From: Chrysemys picta bellii
Lineage: Eukaryota; Chordata; Testudines; Emydidae
Reading direction: 5' to 3'
DNA length: 64,000 bases
Assembly: GCF_011386835.1 (NCBI RefSeq)
Contig: NC_088792.1
Coordinates: 44,692,882-44,756,881 of the forward strand
The position numbers and the translations under genes were made by a program. A model generated the notes under the pieces. The model searched no databases. It was not told the origin of the DNA and saw nothing but the letters and a program-made list of their open reading frames with translations. This document shows, in pieces, positions 1 to 13,420 of the stretch. How positions within the stretch are numbered: position 1 is the first letter of the stretch; every line of letters begins with the position of its first letter.

Positions 1-2687
1 CGTAATGTATGGACAATAAAAAATTGCTAGTTTTTTCACCACCTATTGGTGAAAATAGCAATTCCTGTATTTGTGGCAAACAGAAATCCTGCCTCTTATA
101 AAACAAAAACTGTTAATGAAAAGGGAGTAGTTTGTAACTTGCATTATCACACTGAGTTTGGGAATAGATGTAAAATAGTGCCTTATAATCATAATTTTAT
201 ATATATATATATATAATCTGACATGATATTTTTTACTTTGTTCCTATCAAATATTAAATGTCATTTTCATGCTTCAGTTACTTCCTCCAAGTAGCTGGGA
301 CCATGATTCAAACATACATAGCGCAAAGTTTTGTTAAATTAAGCCTACATAATCCTATCTGGAATTTGGAGAAATTAAACCCACTGTTTTTATAGAAAAC
401 ACATGAAAATTAATTATTCAATAAGTCTAGTTGTTAAAACTGTTTCAAGCGAAAGTGCACTATAGCCATGGTACAATATAGTCACATTCACTGCCTTTCA
501 CTGGTGGTGTAAAACTTATTTCCACTCAGAACTAAGAAAATCTAAGGAGAGAATGACTTTCTCTTACTTTTTGCTGGCTTTAATAATTGGCCTCCTGGCT
601 GGAGAACACAAATGATTGTCATTAGATCTGTTTTCTTTACCCTGCTCTGCCATTGCCTTTATGTGACATTGGTCATGTCACATGCCATAATACAGGAAAG
701 TGCTTTAAGCATGCTCTTAAGTGCGGTGCAATATTTACCTTTCTATCACTTCTCCATTTGTAAAAGGTAAGCTAAGTGACTCCTAAAGAGTGCTGCAACA
801 TTAAAGTAAAATTGTCCATACTATGAGGTATTTTTATATGCTTCTGTCATGTCACCTTTGTCTCCATCCTATTTATTGTGTCATCGCTGCAAACTCAAAC
901 GGGGATCTGAAAGTCAAGCAACCATTCTTTTTACTACTCAAAGGAGCTCACATTCTAAAGACAAACAGGCAGAGTCAGGAAAAGGAGAACAAGATGAGGC
1001 AATCTTATCAAATTGCACAAATTGCATCTATATAATGTGAAGACTAATTGTTCTAGTTAATATTTCAACATTCTGTGATACAACCGTATTAGTAATTACT
1101 ATTACTCATCTTTTGAAGTAATAGTTTGGAAATATCAGGAGAACCTGCAAGAGAAGAAGCTATGCTTAAACTAAAGCCTCCATGAACATGAAGGCCTGGA
1201 GAGGCAAATTTACAGCTTGAGTGGGATACGGAGTAAATGAAACATGTAAGCAGAAGTAAATTTGGTGCTTGTCTGAGTCTTCTTTTTACACTGCTCTGTA
1301 TGAGCTTAAGAAACAAAGAAGTCTTGATGTATGTTCTAGCTTTCATATAGTCACTGCAACTTGTTTTGAACAGTGTTTTATTTTAATGTGCGATCTGGTC
1401 AGATGAAAAAGACAAAGCATCACTACAAAACTGAAAGCTGGAAACAGGCTGTGCATTAGAGGAAATTCAAGAAGGTACAAACATTATAGACAATATTGTG
1501 TACTGATATGATTGGGTATTTCAGGCGTGTTTTCTTTCTGTAGCACTTACAGTTGGCTATTATATTCCTAGTGCATGCATGTTCCCCAAGACTAGTTAAT
1601 TCTGCCACATTTGCTAAATGGCTCATCAGATTATTTGCATAGTTTATCATTGCCAGCAGAAGAAGTAGAATAATGCCCTAGACTAATATGCAACAACCAG
1701 TCACACTGATTTTGACTGATTGCTGGCTAACAAATGCTTTAGGCTGGTCAGCATTTCCATGCAGCCTATACTTCTTTAAATATTTATTTAATGAAAATGT
1801 ATTAATGCCATCAAATAAAACATGGGTATGGAACTAAAAAAACCCCCATAATATAAAAATGTGAGACTTCCTCAAAGAAAGTTGAGGTACTAATGATATT
1901 ATATTTGATTGCATCCACTATTCCTAAAGTCACACCTTGGATAAACTCAAACTTTTTCGGTGCATTTGCACTGAAAAGAAACTGTAATTTATTTTTCACC
2001 TGATTTTCTTTTCATGTTTTGGCTTAGATGCTGCATGAACCTTTTCCAAAAGGCTTATTGAAAAGACTGTGCAGAAAAGTATTGTCAAAGGACAAAAAGT
2101 TCTAACGCTGCAACAAATGCTTTGTTTTTTGTCTGCTTATCCCTCAGGCAGCTCAGGCAGAAATGTGTGTGCAGGCTGCTACTTTTTTCCCTTTCTTTTT
2201 AGTTAAATTCAGGTTTGGTTGGCAGAGTTTCTTCTTCCAAAGAGTAGCTCTCCTCTGGGAAAGTTTTATTTGTTGTGTACCCATACGCATTTATGACACA
2301 TACCAGAAGGTTTTAAAGTTTTCAGTGCATTTTAATGTGATGAACTTCCATGCATCCACACTTCAGTTCTTTTTCCTGATCAGCAATGATGTGAGGACTT
2401 CAAAGGCTGTTTTAGCTATTTCAGGTCACTTTTCACAGGTTCTTTTTTAATAAGAAAGAATATGATTGCTAGGGGTTGTGTTCAAGATTTAAACACTTGG
2501 ATGAAAACCTAAAGAACTAGTACTAATCACATTGATTGTTGAATTGCTAACAGAAAGTAATTTATAGCAGGCCTCTTTATAACTCTGTCTTTGGAACGCA
2601 AACATTTTCATTATTATATTTGAACACAGCAGACAAGGAGATAGGCACAAACACAGAGGGAGCTGATAGAAATCTGTGGAGACTTTA
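1..2687. other. Intergenic, no gene seen
   Basis: AT-rich DNA. The open frames are short, lack family motifs and overlap on both strands, so I read them as chance. A (TA)n run sits at 199-215. I recognise no repeat here, which does not exclude an old one. Confidence 0.6.
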
Positions 2688-2695
2688 TTCTTCTG

Positions 2696-2943
2696 CAGGG
2701 CTGGCTCCAGTGTTTTTGCTGCCCCAAGCGGCGAAAAAAAAAAAGCCGCAATCGGCGGCACTTCGGCGGCAGCTCTACCACCGCCGCTCCATTCTTCGGC
2801 AGCAATTTAGCGGCAGGTCCTTCCCTCCGAGAGGGACCGAGGGACCTGCCACTGAATTGCCACCGAGGACCCAGAGGTGCCACCCCTTTGCGTTGACCGC
2901 CTCAAGCACCTGCTTGCTGCGCTGGTGCCTGGAGCCGGCCCTG
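2696..2943 (+). mobile_element. hAT-type MITE, family A, copy 1
   Basis: A 248-bp non-autonomous element. It starts CAGGGCTGGCTCCAG and ends CTGGAGCCGGCCCTG, so the termini are inverted repeats. A perfect 8-bp target-site duplication, TTCTTCTG, flanks it at 2688-2695 and 2944-2951, as expected for hAT transposition. The interior is GC-rich with CGGC-type repeats and a poly-A run near 2735, and it has no transposase. Open frames across it on both strands follow from its base composition. Two relatives lie at 29034 and 31810. Confidence 0.88.
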
Positions 2944-3139
2944 TTCTTCTGACAGCAAAAACTGAAATCAACACCAAAGTGAAACTTTGCACTGGGGAAG
3001 AGGGAGCACTCAAACATTTAAAGGGACAGAACATCACATTTCTCCACCTTATTTTAAACATCTTCCCAAATATGTATACATTATCGTTTACACCTCTTGT
3101 TACTTTGGTGACTAATTGGTGAAGAACTCTGTCAGTTAT

Positions 3140-4010
3140 CATATCCAGGAATATCTAGGTCCTATCATTATTAGTAGCATTTGTCCTTCAAATCTGTATC
3201 TGGGAAATTAAAGTCTCCCATAATCACACAATTCCCAATAACATTTATTTCATTACAAATATTGAAGAAATTTCTATACATATCCAAACTGGATTCTTGA
3301 GGTCTGTAGCAGACCCCAAGCACTATCCCAATGAAGCATCTGTTACCTGTCCTCTGTCTGTGAGTGCCTCCCAATGGTTGAACATCCCAAAGTCCTCCTT
3401 ATAGCACCACTGCCTGAGCCATTTGTTGACCATCATAATCTTGTCTTGTCTTTGCTCTCCTCCTTTAGAAACAGGTAGAATGCCACTGAAGATCCCTTGA
3501 GCCTCCACTTTTTTAAGCATCTTCCCCAGCCTGGCTAGGTCTTCCTTGACACATGTCCGCAAGAATCTAGCAGTATCATTTGTTCCCACATGAAGGACAA
3601 TCAGTGGATTCTTTCCCGCTCCCATTATGATATCTTCCATTTTTTGGGTCACTACCACTTCTGCCCCTGTGGATGTCATAGCCTTCCCTTCTAAACTCCT
3701 ATCAAAGAAGGAAGGGGTGGGGGACACCTCACACACCCTCCTACTCAAACTCCCCTGTTTCCAGCTCTGTTTGCTGGCTCCTGTGTCACTAGCTCCTGAA
3801 GATCTCAGTCATCCATAATCTCTTCATAGCTTGCTCCCTCCAGCTCCTGACTCTCAGACAAATTTAGATCTCTGGCACTGCCTCTGCAGCTGTTGTCTCT
3901 TAAAGGGGCCTTCTCACACTCCCACCCTAGATCAGATAATGGTGGTGGTTTGGGGCATCTCTCCCATTCCTGTTGCTTCCAGCTCTTCATTTCTGAACAA
4001 CACTGTATCT
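3140..4010 (-). mobile_element. CR1-type LINE fragment, ORF1 esterase joined to ORF2 endonuclease
   Basis: Read on the minus strand, 3323-3748 encodes an SGNH-esterase-like stretch of CR1 ORF1. GTNDT lies at 3572-3586, preceded by a hydrophobic strand (LIVLHV) and followed by an ILPVSKGGE stretch. A proline-rich part of ORF1 is likely at 3805-3990. Immediately downstream, 3171-3374 carries the end of an APE-type endonuclease: a GVCYRP motif, then GDFN at 3207-3218. In an intact CR1 these two domains are further apart, so the copy has an internal deletion near 3374. The reverse transcriptase and 3' tail are missing. The locus is dead. Confidence 0.75.
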
Positions 4011-4019
4011 GACTTTATT

Positions 4020-5235
4020 TCCCCTCCTCCATGTTGCTGTCATCTACCATCCAACCAGCTCCTCCCTATCAGCCTTCCCTTTCTGATTTCAATTCCTGTC
4101 TCTCTTTCTCTCTTCACAATCTCCCACACTCATTCTTGGTGACTTCAAGTTCCATGGTGATGACCTATCTGACCCCTTAGCTGCACATTTCCTTGCCCTC
4201 ACCTCTTCATCCAATCTTCAGCCCAGGTTCAACTCTCCCACTCACCAAAAGAGCCATTCACTTCACTTGGTTTTCACCAAACTCAGCTCTCTCAGATCTC
4301 TCTGTTTCTGAGTTCTACCTCTCTGAACATGACCTGGTCACTTTCAGTATTGCTTATCAGCCTCCTGCACACCCTGTCACTTGGCCTTTCCATGATTTCC
4401 AGTCCAATAGCATTGATGACGTCTCATCTGCTCTCAGCCCTCTCCTCCTCTTCTTCCATTGATATGGTTGCTGATTCTCTCCATGCTTCACTCTCCTCCA
4501 CCCTTGATACTTTCCCCCCTCTCCCATTGCAAGGTCTGTCCCTTACCTTGGCTCACACCCAGCATCCACTTTCTCCACTCCTCCTCTCGTGCTCCAGAAC
4601 CTCTTTCTCAGAAATCCTGTGACCAGACTGACTTCCTCTATTAAAAATTATCTCCTCTCTGTTCTGCAGTATTCATGGCTTAACAAATCTCCTTCTCCAA
4701 CGTAACTGATTCCCAGCTGCCTCTTCACCATCCTTGACTCACTCCTCAAACCCTCTGTCTACACTGCTCTCTTTGCATGGAATCTTGGCAATTTCTTCTC
4801 AGAAAAAATTGACAGAATACAATGTGACCATTTCTTCTCTCCCCTACAACCCTCTCCTCCTTCTCCCAGTCACACACAGAGAAATTTCTCATCTGCTCTC
4901 TTCCTCCTCTAATCCTTCAACTTCCCCCAGTAACCCTGTCTCTTGATCGCCCACTCAAATCCCCTCCCTTACTCTTGTCCTTAATCTCTTGCTCTTTTCT
5001 GGTTTTTCCCTTCCCTACAAAATGATACCTCCAGAAAACCTATCATGCTGACCAATATTATCTCATTGTTTCCTTGTACTCCCTTGTATTTGTATCCATT
5101 TCTTGTTTTTATACATGGATTGTAAGTTCTCTGAGGCAAGGACTATTTTTCATTTTATTTTGTGTTTTTAAAGTGCCTAGAACAATGGAGTCCTGGTCCA
5201 CAACTAAGGCTCATACATGCTATAATAATTTGAAT
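4020..5235 (+). mobile_element. L2-type LINE remnant, endonuclease plus 3' tail
   Basis: Plus-strand frames near 4025-4480 resemble an L2-clade endonuclease: VIY.P.SSSLSAF, then LILGDF followed by PLAAHFLAL and a PTH..SHSLHLVF stretch. At 4760-4815 a frame reads NLGNFFSEKIDRIQ, like the linker before the reverse transcriptase. The reverse transcriptase itself is absent. The copy resumes at about 5060 with the tail 'tgtaagttctctgaggcaag', then 'gcctagaacaatgg' and 'tcctggtcca', which I recognise as the turtle L2-like 3' end. Several frameshifts and an internal deletion make it a fossil. Confidence 0.65.
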
Positions 5236-5810
5236 CATTATCATGGCAAATCCCAAAGAGAGACATGGCTTCCTTTGAGTGCCACCCTGATCGATCTTTG
5301 GCTAGGTCCTTAATGTAGTCTGACATTTGTCACCAATACACGGGATACTGGAATAGACCTTTTGCTGGGTTTAATTAGTCATTTTGGCCTCTGCTGCAAA
5401 GAAATTTATGGCCATTTCATAAATTTACCAAGTTACAAGAACAATTGACCAGATTGTCATTGGGGTCAACTTCAGTATAAACATCCTCATGATGTGACCG
5501 TACCAACTCCAGAGAGCAGAATAATTTGAATATTTTAAGTCTTATAAGGATTTAGAAGTGATCAGTGGTCATAAAACTCCATCATCCTAGTGCATGTTGG
5601 GACATCACACCAAAAGGAGATCAGTGACCCTCTGAATCTGAATGTCAGAACCAGCAAAAAAGAACAATAAGAGGCACAGTTAAATTATTAATAACTTGGT
5701 GAATGTCCCCTTTATCTGCTTATTTGAAGCACTCATAAGACGTTTACAATGTTAGGCTTGCTGTACATCATTTGCAAATAACCTTTAACATAACTACAAT
5801 AATATGGTAT
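5236..5810. other. Unassigned intergenic stretch
   Basis: No gene and no repeat that I recognise between the L2 tail and the LTR-like block that follows. Confidence 0.5.
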
Positions 5811-6903
5811 TGTTGTGAATGCCGCGTCTTCAGGTGGCAGTGTAGGGATATTAAAGAAGGTACTAACAGTGATTCCCCCAAGTGACAGTGACCTCCCAAT
5901 AATTTGCCCCCCACACTTTAAAATCCAACAGTTTCACCAAGTACAAAAATCTCTTGGGTCTTCTGTTAAAACTTGTAAGCTACTGTCTGTAGAAACCATT
6001 GATTGTATCTATCCTATGAAAGATACTTTATTACTATGTAAAACTTACAAACAAGTTAATTGACTTTGTTCTTGAAGTAATTGATACAATGTAAACAAAC
6101 ACTATAAGCCGTTAAGTGACTTTCACTTCATTGTAACAGCAACGGCTCCTAGACCCCCACCCTCTGTAATTAAAGGGCCGGGAGTCTCAAATGAATTAGC
6201 ACACATCCTGAAGGTGGTGGAGACAGTAAATTAAAATATGGTTAAGATATGGACTGTATGCTGATGAATGCTTGATGTACATGAATGGTTAGGGAGGTGC
6301 CAGCCTAGAAAGAAAGTATCCATCGGCCGAAGAATGTGTAAAGTGGACCACCAGAACCCCCGGAGAGTAAACTGGGATCCACCCCATCAGCTGGAAGGAT
6401 GAAAAACACAAACTTTGAACAGTTTGGAGCCACCAGAAATATGCCCAGGAATGTGCCATCTGCTGATTGAGTCAGCAACAGCAGAATGAAACAGCTTCCA
6501 TAGACTAACAAAGAAATTCATTCCTATAAGAATGGACTCTCAAGACTGATGACTTTGAGTCTCTGGTTCTGCTGCCAACCTTCAGGAGCATCAGGTGCAC
6601 CTGACACAGACTCGGCTCCATCCTCATGACCAAGATACCTGGCCAGTAACTTGGCATGAGCAACTTCTAGGCTGGTAACTATAACACCTATACAAAACTT
6701 GAATAAATAATTGTGTAAATATATATATGTGTGTGTGTGTGTGTGTATAAGGAATAAGTAGTGATAGGAATAAAAGTAGTCAAACAACGTTGTTTACTTT
6801 TTTCTTTTGCTTTTGCTTTATCATTATATTTACAATAAATGTGGCATCTTTGCCTTATCCCTCTTAATAAAATCCTGCTGGTTTTTATTCTATTGGTATA
6901 ACA
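5811..6903 (+). mobile_element. Probable solo LTR
   Basis: The segment begins TGTTGTGAATGCC and ends TTGGTATAACA, a TG...CA pair. Two polyadenylation signals lie near its 3' end, AATAAA at 6834-6839 and AATAAAA at 6866-6872, followed by a T-rich stretch as in R-U5. No viral coding sequence was found beside it. I found no matching target-site duplication (flanks GTAT and GCAG), so the ends are uncertain or eroded. A GT microsatellite lies inside. Confidence 0.5.
6718..6748. repeat. (TA)n/(GT)n microsatellite
   Basis: A short TA run followed by a pure GT run. It accounts for the Thr-His-rich minus-strand open frames here. Confidence 0.95.
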
Positions 6904-7565
6904 GCAGGTGAATATTTGGACAAAGCACATCGTATCTGAGAAAAAAAATTAAAATGTGTGTGGTTAGTAAATCAATGTATAGGCACCTAATAAGTGGCCT
7001 GATCTTTCAGAAATGGTGAGCAACCAACAGTCCCAATTGAATTGAATGAGTGCTGGGCATACATGGAACCTTGGAAAATTAGCCACTAATACAAATATAA
7101 TGAATATATTGCAGTAGTGCCAAAATATAATTAATCAAAGCATGGGGGTCTATACATAGATTTTAGTATTTACCGGTAAATCTAGATGATTGGATTTGAA
7201 AATGTTGGCTGTTTCTATAATCTCTGTTGTTTGTTCTAGAACAAAGATCTGATATTCTGGACTCTTGATGATGACATCTAGATGCAGTGGCCTTAATGTA
7301 TCTTTCCATCTGTTTAATGGCTGGAAATATTCTTTCAGGAGGCAGTGTAACCCATACCCATGCAGTGGTGGCTGGGCTGCAAAGAGGTTGAGTCTGCTAC
7401 AGCTCTGGCTAATAGAGCTGGGTCTCTTAGCTCAGACACTTGAGACTTATTCTCCTAGAATCAGAGGCTCCATGTTCAGTCCCCAATACTAACTCACCCA
7501 GTGGTTACAATGACATACGGACACTATTCAGTTTATTTGCGTGATGTATTTAAAATAAGCTCTTC
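6904..7565. other. Unassigned; weak tRNA-like SINE head near 7395-7500
   Basis: Mostly featureless. At 7413-7475 there is a possible degenerate pol III promoter: an A-box-like 'cttagctcagac' and a B-box-like 'atgttcagtcccc' about 45 bases later. I could not fold a convincing tRNA, so this could be an old tRNA-derived SINE or chance. Confidence 0.3.
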
Positions 7566-8192
7566 AGAAAGTTTCTGCAGTTTTATTCAGTAAAATGCAT
7601 TTTCTAAGTATAATGTAAAGTGCTGACAAACATTAGCTGAGCTGCTAAAGATGTGTAATAAAACGGCTTTTAAAACCTTAAACAGAAGAGCAGTTTTTCC
7701 GGTTTAAAAAAACTTATTTTCACTAATAGTTTCAATGGAGTATAGGCCTGTGCCTTGCTGAATCAAGGCTTCAATACATAATGAAATAATCGATTTCTCC
7801 ATCTTTTGGAGCTATTTGTATGTCCCAGGTTATACTTTGGCATGAAAAAAGGGGTTGATAAATCAAAACAAATCTACAGAAAAAGCTTGTTCCATGTAAT
7901 TAAGCTGCCAGAGCCATTATTTTTATAAATATACTTAAGATGCAACAATGACAGGACTTGTCATTGTACTTATGTATGAGCAGAGTTAAAAATTGCCTTT
8001 TGTAATATGCACAGGTAGATTGGATGGTATTAGTGAAAATAGATGTTAAAAACTGAAGATTGCTTTTATGTTTAATGTGTTAAAAGCTGTTTTATAACAA
8101 GTCTTCAGCAGCTCAGTTGATGTTTGTCAGCACTCTACTTTATATTTAGAAATATGCATTTTACTGAATAAAACTACAAAAACTTGTTTTTT
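7566..8192. repeat. Long imperfect inverted repeat, arms about 165 bp
   Basis: The left arm (about 7566-7730) and the reverse complement of the right arm (about 8027-8192) align over nearly their whole length. Shared blocks in order include 'ttttattcagtaaaatgcat', 'gtgctgacaaacat', 'ctgagctgct', 'aaaac.gcttttaa' and 'attttcactaata'. The spacer is about 300 bp and shows no coding sequence. By eye roughly four fifths of positions match. I see no target-site duplication. Likely explanations are an old DNA transposon with long terminal inverted repeats or an inverted duplication of host DNA. Confidence 0.85.
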
Positions 8193-8445
8193 CAAAAGTC
8201 AGTGCAAATAAATGAGGGATCACGTCCTTTTCCATGTCATGCTGCCACAGCTGCGGTCAGTAGTGGGAACTCCAGTGGTAAAAGGCAGGCAAGATGATCT
8301 CAGGCAGGGCTCTAAGCTCTGGAACTAGCTCTTCCTTCCCTTATTTCAAAATAGGCCAAATCCAGTGACTTTCTGAGCATGCTGGAAAAAGCCTTCTGTT
8401 TGATAGGGTTTGACATTATCTGATTAAAATATGACCATATAGATC

Positions 8446-9533
8446 ATTGTTGCAACCGCTGTTATATATTTGCAGCAAATCTTGTACAAAGATTGTCAAG
8501 TGAGGTGTCTCTGAAAAGGTTATGATTTGCTGGTTATGATTATGCTATCTGTATGCATGTATCATTTTTGTATTTGAAGTTATAAGTATTGGCTCTATAT
8601 CTGGATTTCAAATGTTTGCTCCTGGGGTACCGACCACAAGCTAGCCAGCACATCTTGGAAGGACTATTCAAATTAAGTGACTCATTAAGAAACACTTGGT
8701 TGACAATGGACCATGGGAGACGTCCATCTACACTGAGTGGACTGTCATGTAAACCTGCTGTCTGGAGTGTAGGTAATGGCTTCCTGCAATGACTGAGCAA
8801 AATTGGGCATGAACATGTGACTTGCCCATGTGACTCCAATCTCCATCTTGTTGCTGTTATTTTCCACAGTAAGAACAAGGGGATACCCTCCACATGGCAA
8901 AGACTATAAAAGGCCTTGGAAACACCTTCATTTTGTCTTCAATCTTGCTTCTTACCTCTGGAGGAACTTTGCTACAAAGTAAAGCTCTGAACAAAGGACT
9001 GAATGACCCATCCAAGCTGTGGATGTACTCCAGAGACTTAACTTAAGCCAGCAGTTTATTCCATCACTGCTACAAGCCTGAACCAAGAACTTTGCCATTA
9101 CTGTATGTAATTGAGTCCTTTAACCAATTTAACTCTTACCTTTCTTTCTTTCTTTTTATGAATAAACCTTTAGATTTTAGATACTAAAGGATTGGCACCA
9201 GCATGATTTTTGGGTAAGATCTAAGTTATATATTGATCTGGATGTGTGGCTGGCCCTTTGGGATCAGAAGAACCTATTATTTGATGAGACTGGCTGTAAC
9301 GAACCAGTCATCTCTAAATCCAATGTTTTTGGTGGTGATATAAGAACTGGAATGCCTGAGGAATCTGCCTTTATGTTGACTTGTTAGCCAGTGTGGTGAA
9401 ACAGGAGTTTACTTTTGTGGCTGGTTTGGTTTATCTTATAAAAGAATAGCCACCAGTTTTGGGTTGTGTTTGCCCTATTTCTCAGCAGCTCCTCCTGAAT
9501 TTGGCATCCTCAGTTGTGACCCACTAAGTCATG
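8446..9533 (+). mobile_element. Probable solo LTR or LTR fragment
   Basis: A promoter-like TATA box (GACTATAAAAGGCC, TATA at 8904-8910) is followed about 255 bases later by AATAAA at 9161-9166, after a T/C-rich run. That is the U3-R-U5 layout of an LTR on the plus strand. A start at TGTTGCAACC (8447) is plausible. The 3' end near 9530 is a guess, because neither a clean terminal CA nor a duplication could be fixed. No gag or pol sequence adjoins it. Confidence 0.5.
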
Positions 9534-12500
9534 GTTATATAGGGGTTTTTAGAAAACATGGAGGCTGTGCTTCTAAGAGTGAAAAGGTGGAAATGAGTTC
9601 TCTTATGTATCTGGCTAGGTTCTTGTTGAACTGACTATACTGATTTAATTGTATTAACTATGTTAGGAGACCTAAAGCCTTGGATAGGCATCTTTTTAGT
9701 TATTTAAATCAAAAATAAAAGTCTATAGGACTTAAAAGTTTTGCTGAATTGTTCTTGTGTCATTTCTGACTTTAATTTATTTTTTTTTGTTCAAGACAAA
9801 GTAATGGGATTACCTAATCCAGTCTTCTATTTTAGAAATTGTGGCATTTACTTATTTTCAAATTGTGCCTGTGGTTCAGGAAAACTTAAAATCTGAAGCT
9901 GAAACCTTCAAGTCACTGTCTGGAATTAAATTTTGTTCTGAGTATTTTCTCTTCTCTAAAAAGAGAATTAAAAAGTCAGTATTTTGAGGTTTTAAAAGGG
10001 TCAGATTGCACTAATATATGCTGTTACATGCCTATTAATTTAAAAATCACTGCAATGCTATAGTTACCTTCTTCTGGTTTGTTGTAGCTATATTGTTTCA
10101 CCTGTCCTTTCAACTTGTAAACCTGTGAGCAAAGAATAAGTGTCTCTATTTGCCTAAAATTCAACATAATCATTGCATCTAACTACTATTATTATTAACT
10201 GTTAGGATAACTTGCTAGAATAGACTCTGAAACACCTGTAAAAGCTTCAAAGGCTAGAATCCAGTGGCCCCATGTTAATTTAATATAAATGATAGTGGGC
10301 TAGATTCTGCTCTAAATTACAAAGATGTAAATCCAGAGGAATTCAGATTAGACTTGGTTGACTAGTAAAATACTTAGTTACTAATTCACTTATGAATCTG
10401 AGCCCTGAGCTTGATTCCCTGCTACGTGTGGAGTCTTATTTGTTAAAATCCAGGCAACTATTACATTTGTGAATCCCTAAAATTTTAATAAACTTTAGAA
10501 AAATGACAAATCATTCAGAAAGTTCATACTGGAAGTTCATGATTCACTTTGTTGTTCATTATTCACCATTTGCTGTTTAAAAAATTGTGGCCAGCTATTC
10601 GGGCATCAGAAACAATACTATGAGACTAGGTAGTCAACTATACAACATCAACCAAAACTGCTAATAGTCTAAGACTGGGATGTCCAAAGAAGCCTGCGTG
10701 AGATGGATGCCTTTGGAAATTCCAGAATAAGTGAACAGTCCACAAACAATCCCTATTCTGAAAATTACTCATCCAATGTATTTAGTGAATAAAATAACAA
10801 ATATATATGAAGAAATTTAGATAAGCTTGTGAATGATGCATAAATGTACAAAGGGGCTACCATTTGTAATGAATATTCTTCATTCAAAGATTCGTACTTC
10901 CAATTCACACCAGTGTTACTGAGCTGTATTTGGCCTAATAATCATAATTCATCATACAGTAGATTTAACCTTTTAAAAACCTGCATATGCTGCCTGAATA
11001 CCACAATCATGCTCCTGGAAATAATGAGCCAACAATCTAATATGTGAGGCTGTGACTATTCTGGGTTAGAATTAGATTTCAGTGCATGCACTCTTTCAAT
11101 TCATATTGTAATGTGCAAAGATCTTTTTGTTACATACACCGTGTAGTACTTCTAATATAGTCTGTCTATATTTAAGTATTTAATATTTTCTTTAACAGAC
11201 TGCTTTAAATAAATCTTCCTTTGAAACATCAGCAATAGCCTTTTATCTGAGGCTGCCTTTTTCTTTTGCTAGTCATCCTCTGATACAAGAATTGATCATT
11301 TAGATTATTTATTTATTTATTTATTTATTTATTACAAATTGCTTTGTGCTATTTAATGCAGCCGGAACCATTTCCCTCTGAGAATAGTTGCCTTTCAAAG
11401 GAGAGTCTATGAAGGGGACTTATAACATAATGGCTTGAATGTTCTCTGCATTTTGTCATTTGCTGCCTTTTTAAGAAAACAGTTTTAATGCTTTAGCACA
11501 CTCATCTGTCCTCTTACAGCATAGTGGGCCAAGATATCTTTTAAATACCAGGAAAGTTACTTTTAATAGTGGTGGGGAAAAATGTATATAGTATCATAAA
11601 TGCACCCTACATATAAAGGCCAATGACAGCTGGGGTGAAGTTAGCACTGTCACAGACTATCTTAACTTTACTAGGAACAAACTGGACCCCAGCATAGAGT
11701 AAGCATAAAGGACGTTATGCTCCCACATTGGTGTAAATGATAACACAAAGTGCAAAGCTAAGGTGAATCGAACCCTTGATCTTTTATCTGTCCAAAAGAT
11801 TTGTTGTACTATTTGAATGGGTAAGAATGGTTTTTTAATTCCCAGACATTTCTTACCTTTGGATTCATGTTTGTCTCAAGGCTGCTGATACTGTGTGGCC
11901 AAGAAAGAGCATGTGCTGGATTCTTAATGTACAGGGCACATTTCTTGGCCATTTCACAGGCAGGTTAGACTAGCAGTTTTCCATACTAACCTTAATCTAA
12001 TTATAGTAAATCACCTCCAACACATTACAAAGCTTCTTCAGAAAAACCCATGCGAAGATATATCTGGCCTACTTTGTTGTGGTATTTTAGATTACTTCAG
12101 AACTAGGAAAGATACTTGTTGATCCACTGAGGGCCAAAATCCAGAAGTTTGAATTCAGCCAAACATAATCTATACTGCCCCAGTTCATTCAGTTTAATTT
12201 CAGGCCTTGATTTTTGCCCTCTTTTTCCCTCTGTTTCTATTGACTTTTGCCCTTTACATAATGATCCTAAAATACCCTATGATTTTTTTCTTAAAAATGT
12301 CCTTCTCAGATCTGTACTCATGGACCCTGATTTTTAAAAATAACTGAAGATACATGCTCAGCTTTAAGTGTTTGAGTTAGTCCCTGGCTATTCATCACAT
12401 GCACAAAATTAGCAAGTGCTTAGGAAAGTTTCCCTGGGTGAAGATCACTTAGGAGTCCAAAATTCCTAGTCTCTGAAATTTAGTTACCCTTTTAAGGAAA

Positions 12501-13420
12501 GTATTAAAACCTAGGAATTACTAAGCTTATCAAATCATTCCCATCAAACTGTTTTGCTACAGAAAATTGGGTATTCCAATAAACAAATGTTCACAGTGTC
12601 TGTTTTTCATGTGTGTGTGTGTTTGTATGAGAGAGAAAAAGAGAGAGAGAGCATGAGCAAAACGAAGTAAAAAAAAACAACCCAATAACAATAACAAGAA
12701 AGTTTTTGTGCAAAATTTTTTTTGGCTGCCAAGCCCCCGCCCCTCTATTTTCTGGCATTCACTGTTTTGATGAAAGATTGAAATTTCCCAATGGGGCTTC
12801 GAGGAACCAATTTCCCAGCCTGCTGTAGTATTTACACTTTCTCTGCTTTGTCAGTTGTAAAGATGAAACCATAGTGTACACGGAGAGAGAGAGAGAAGGA
12901 TCTACAGCTAGCTTCACAGTAAGCTGAGTCACAATGCTGTCATTCACAGCAGCACAGGCTTTGAGACACTGGTCTTTTCATCTGCTGTGGTTTTCATGAA
13001 TAAATTACTAAAAAAAAGTGAAATTGTGAAAAGGTCTTTTTGTGCTCTGTAATTATCTCATTGGATTTAATCTGAAAAGGTACTGACTAAAATGCTTAAT
13101 GCAATGAACTAGAAAATATTAAACAGGTTCATTTTTAAAACAATCTGTTTTCTGATACTTACAATAATGAAACATGTTTATAATACAATGTGTATTGTCC
13201 ATGCCTGCATATCTGTTTGGTCCATAAAAATCATTTTTCTACTTAACACTAGCAGATTTAGGAGGTTTTACCCGTGGGAATAATAACTTACCCCAAAATA
13301 AAATAATATAAACATAAAAATGAGAAACACTTAAAACTAAAATGTATCTTTATTTTACTACAAAATTCAAGTTACAGCAGCTGTATCCTAAACTTAAACA
13401 TAAACTATTTTTTATAAAAG
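9534..13420. other. Intergenic, no gene seen
   Basis: AT-rich single-copy-looking DNA. It contains an (ATTT)n run at 11304-11333, a short GT/GA-rich stretch near 12611-12652 and another GA run near 12882-12898. No open frame with family features. Confidence 0.6.
11304..11333. repeat. (ATTT)n microsatellite
   Basis: About seven perfect tetranucleotide units. Confidence 0.95.

Noticed and set aside
7395..7500. Possible tRNA gene
   Set aside because: Only loose A- and B-box matches; no cloverleaf could be drawn.
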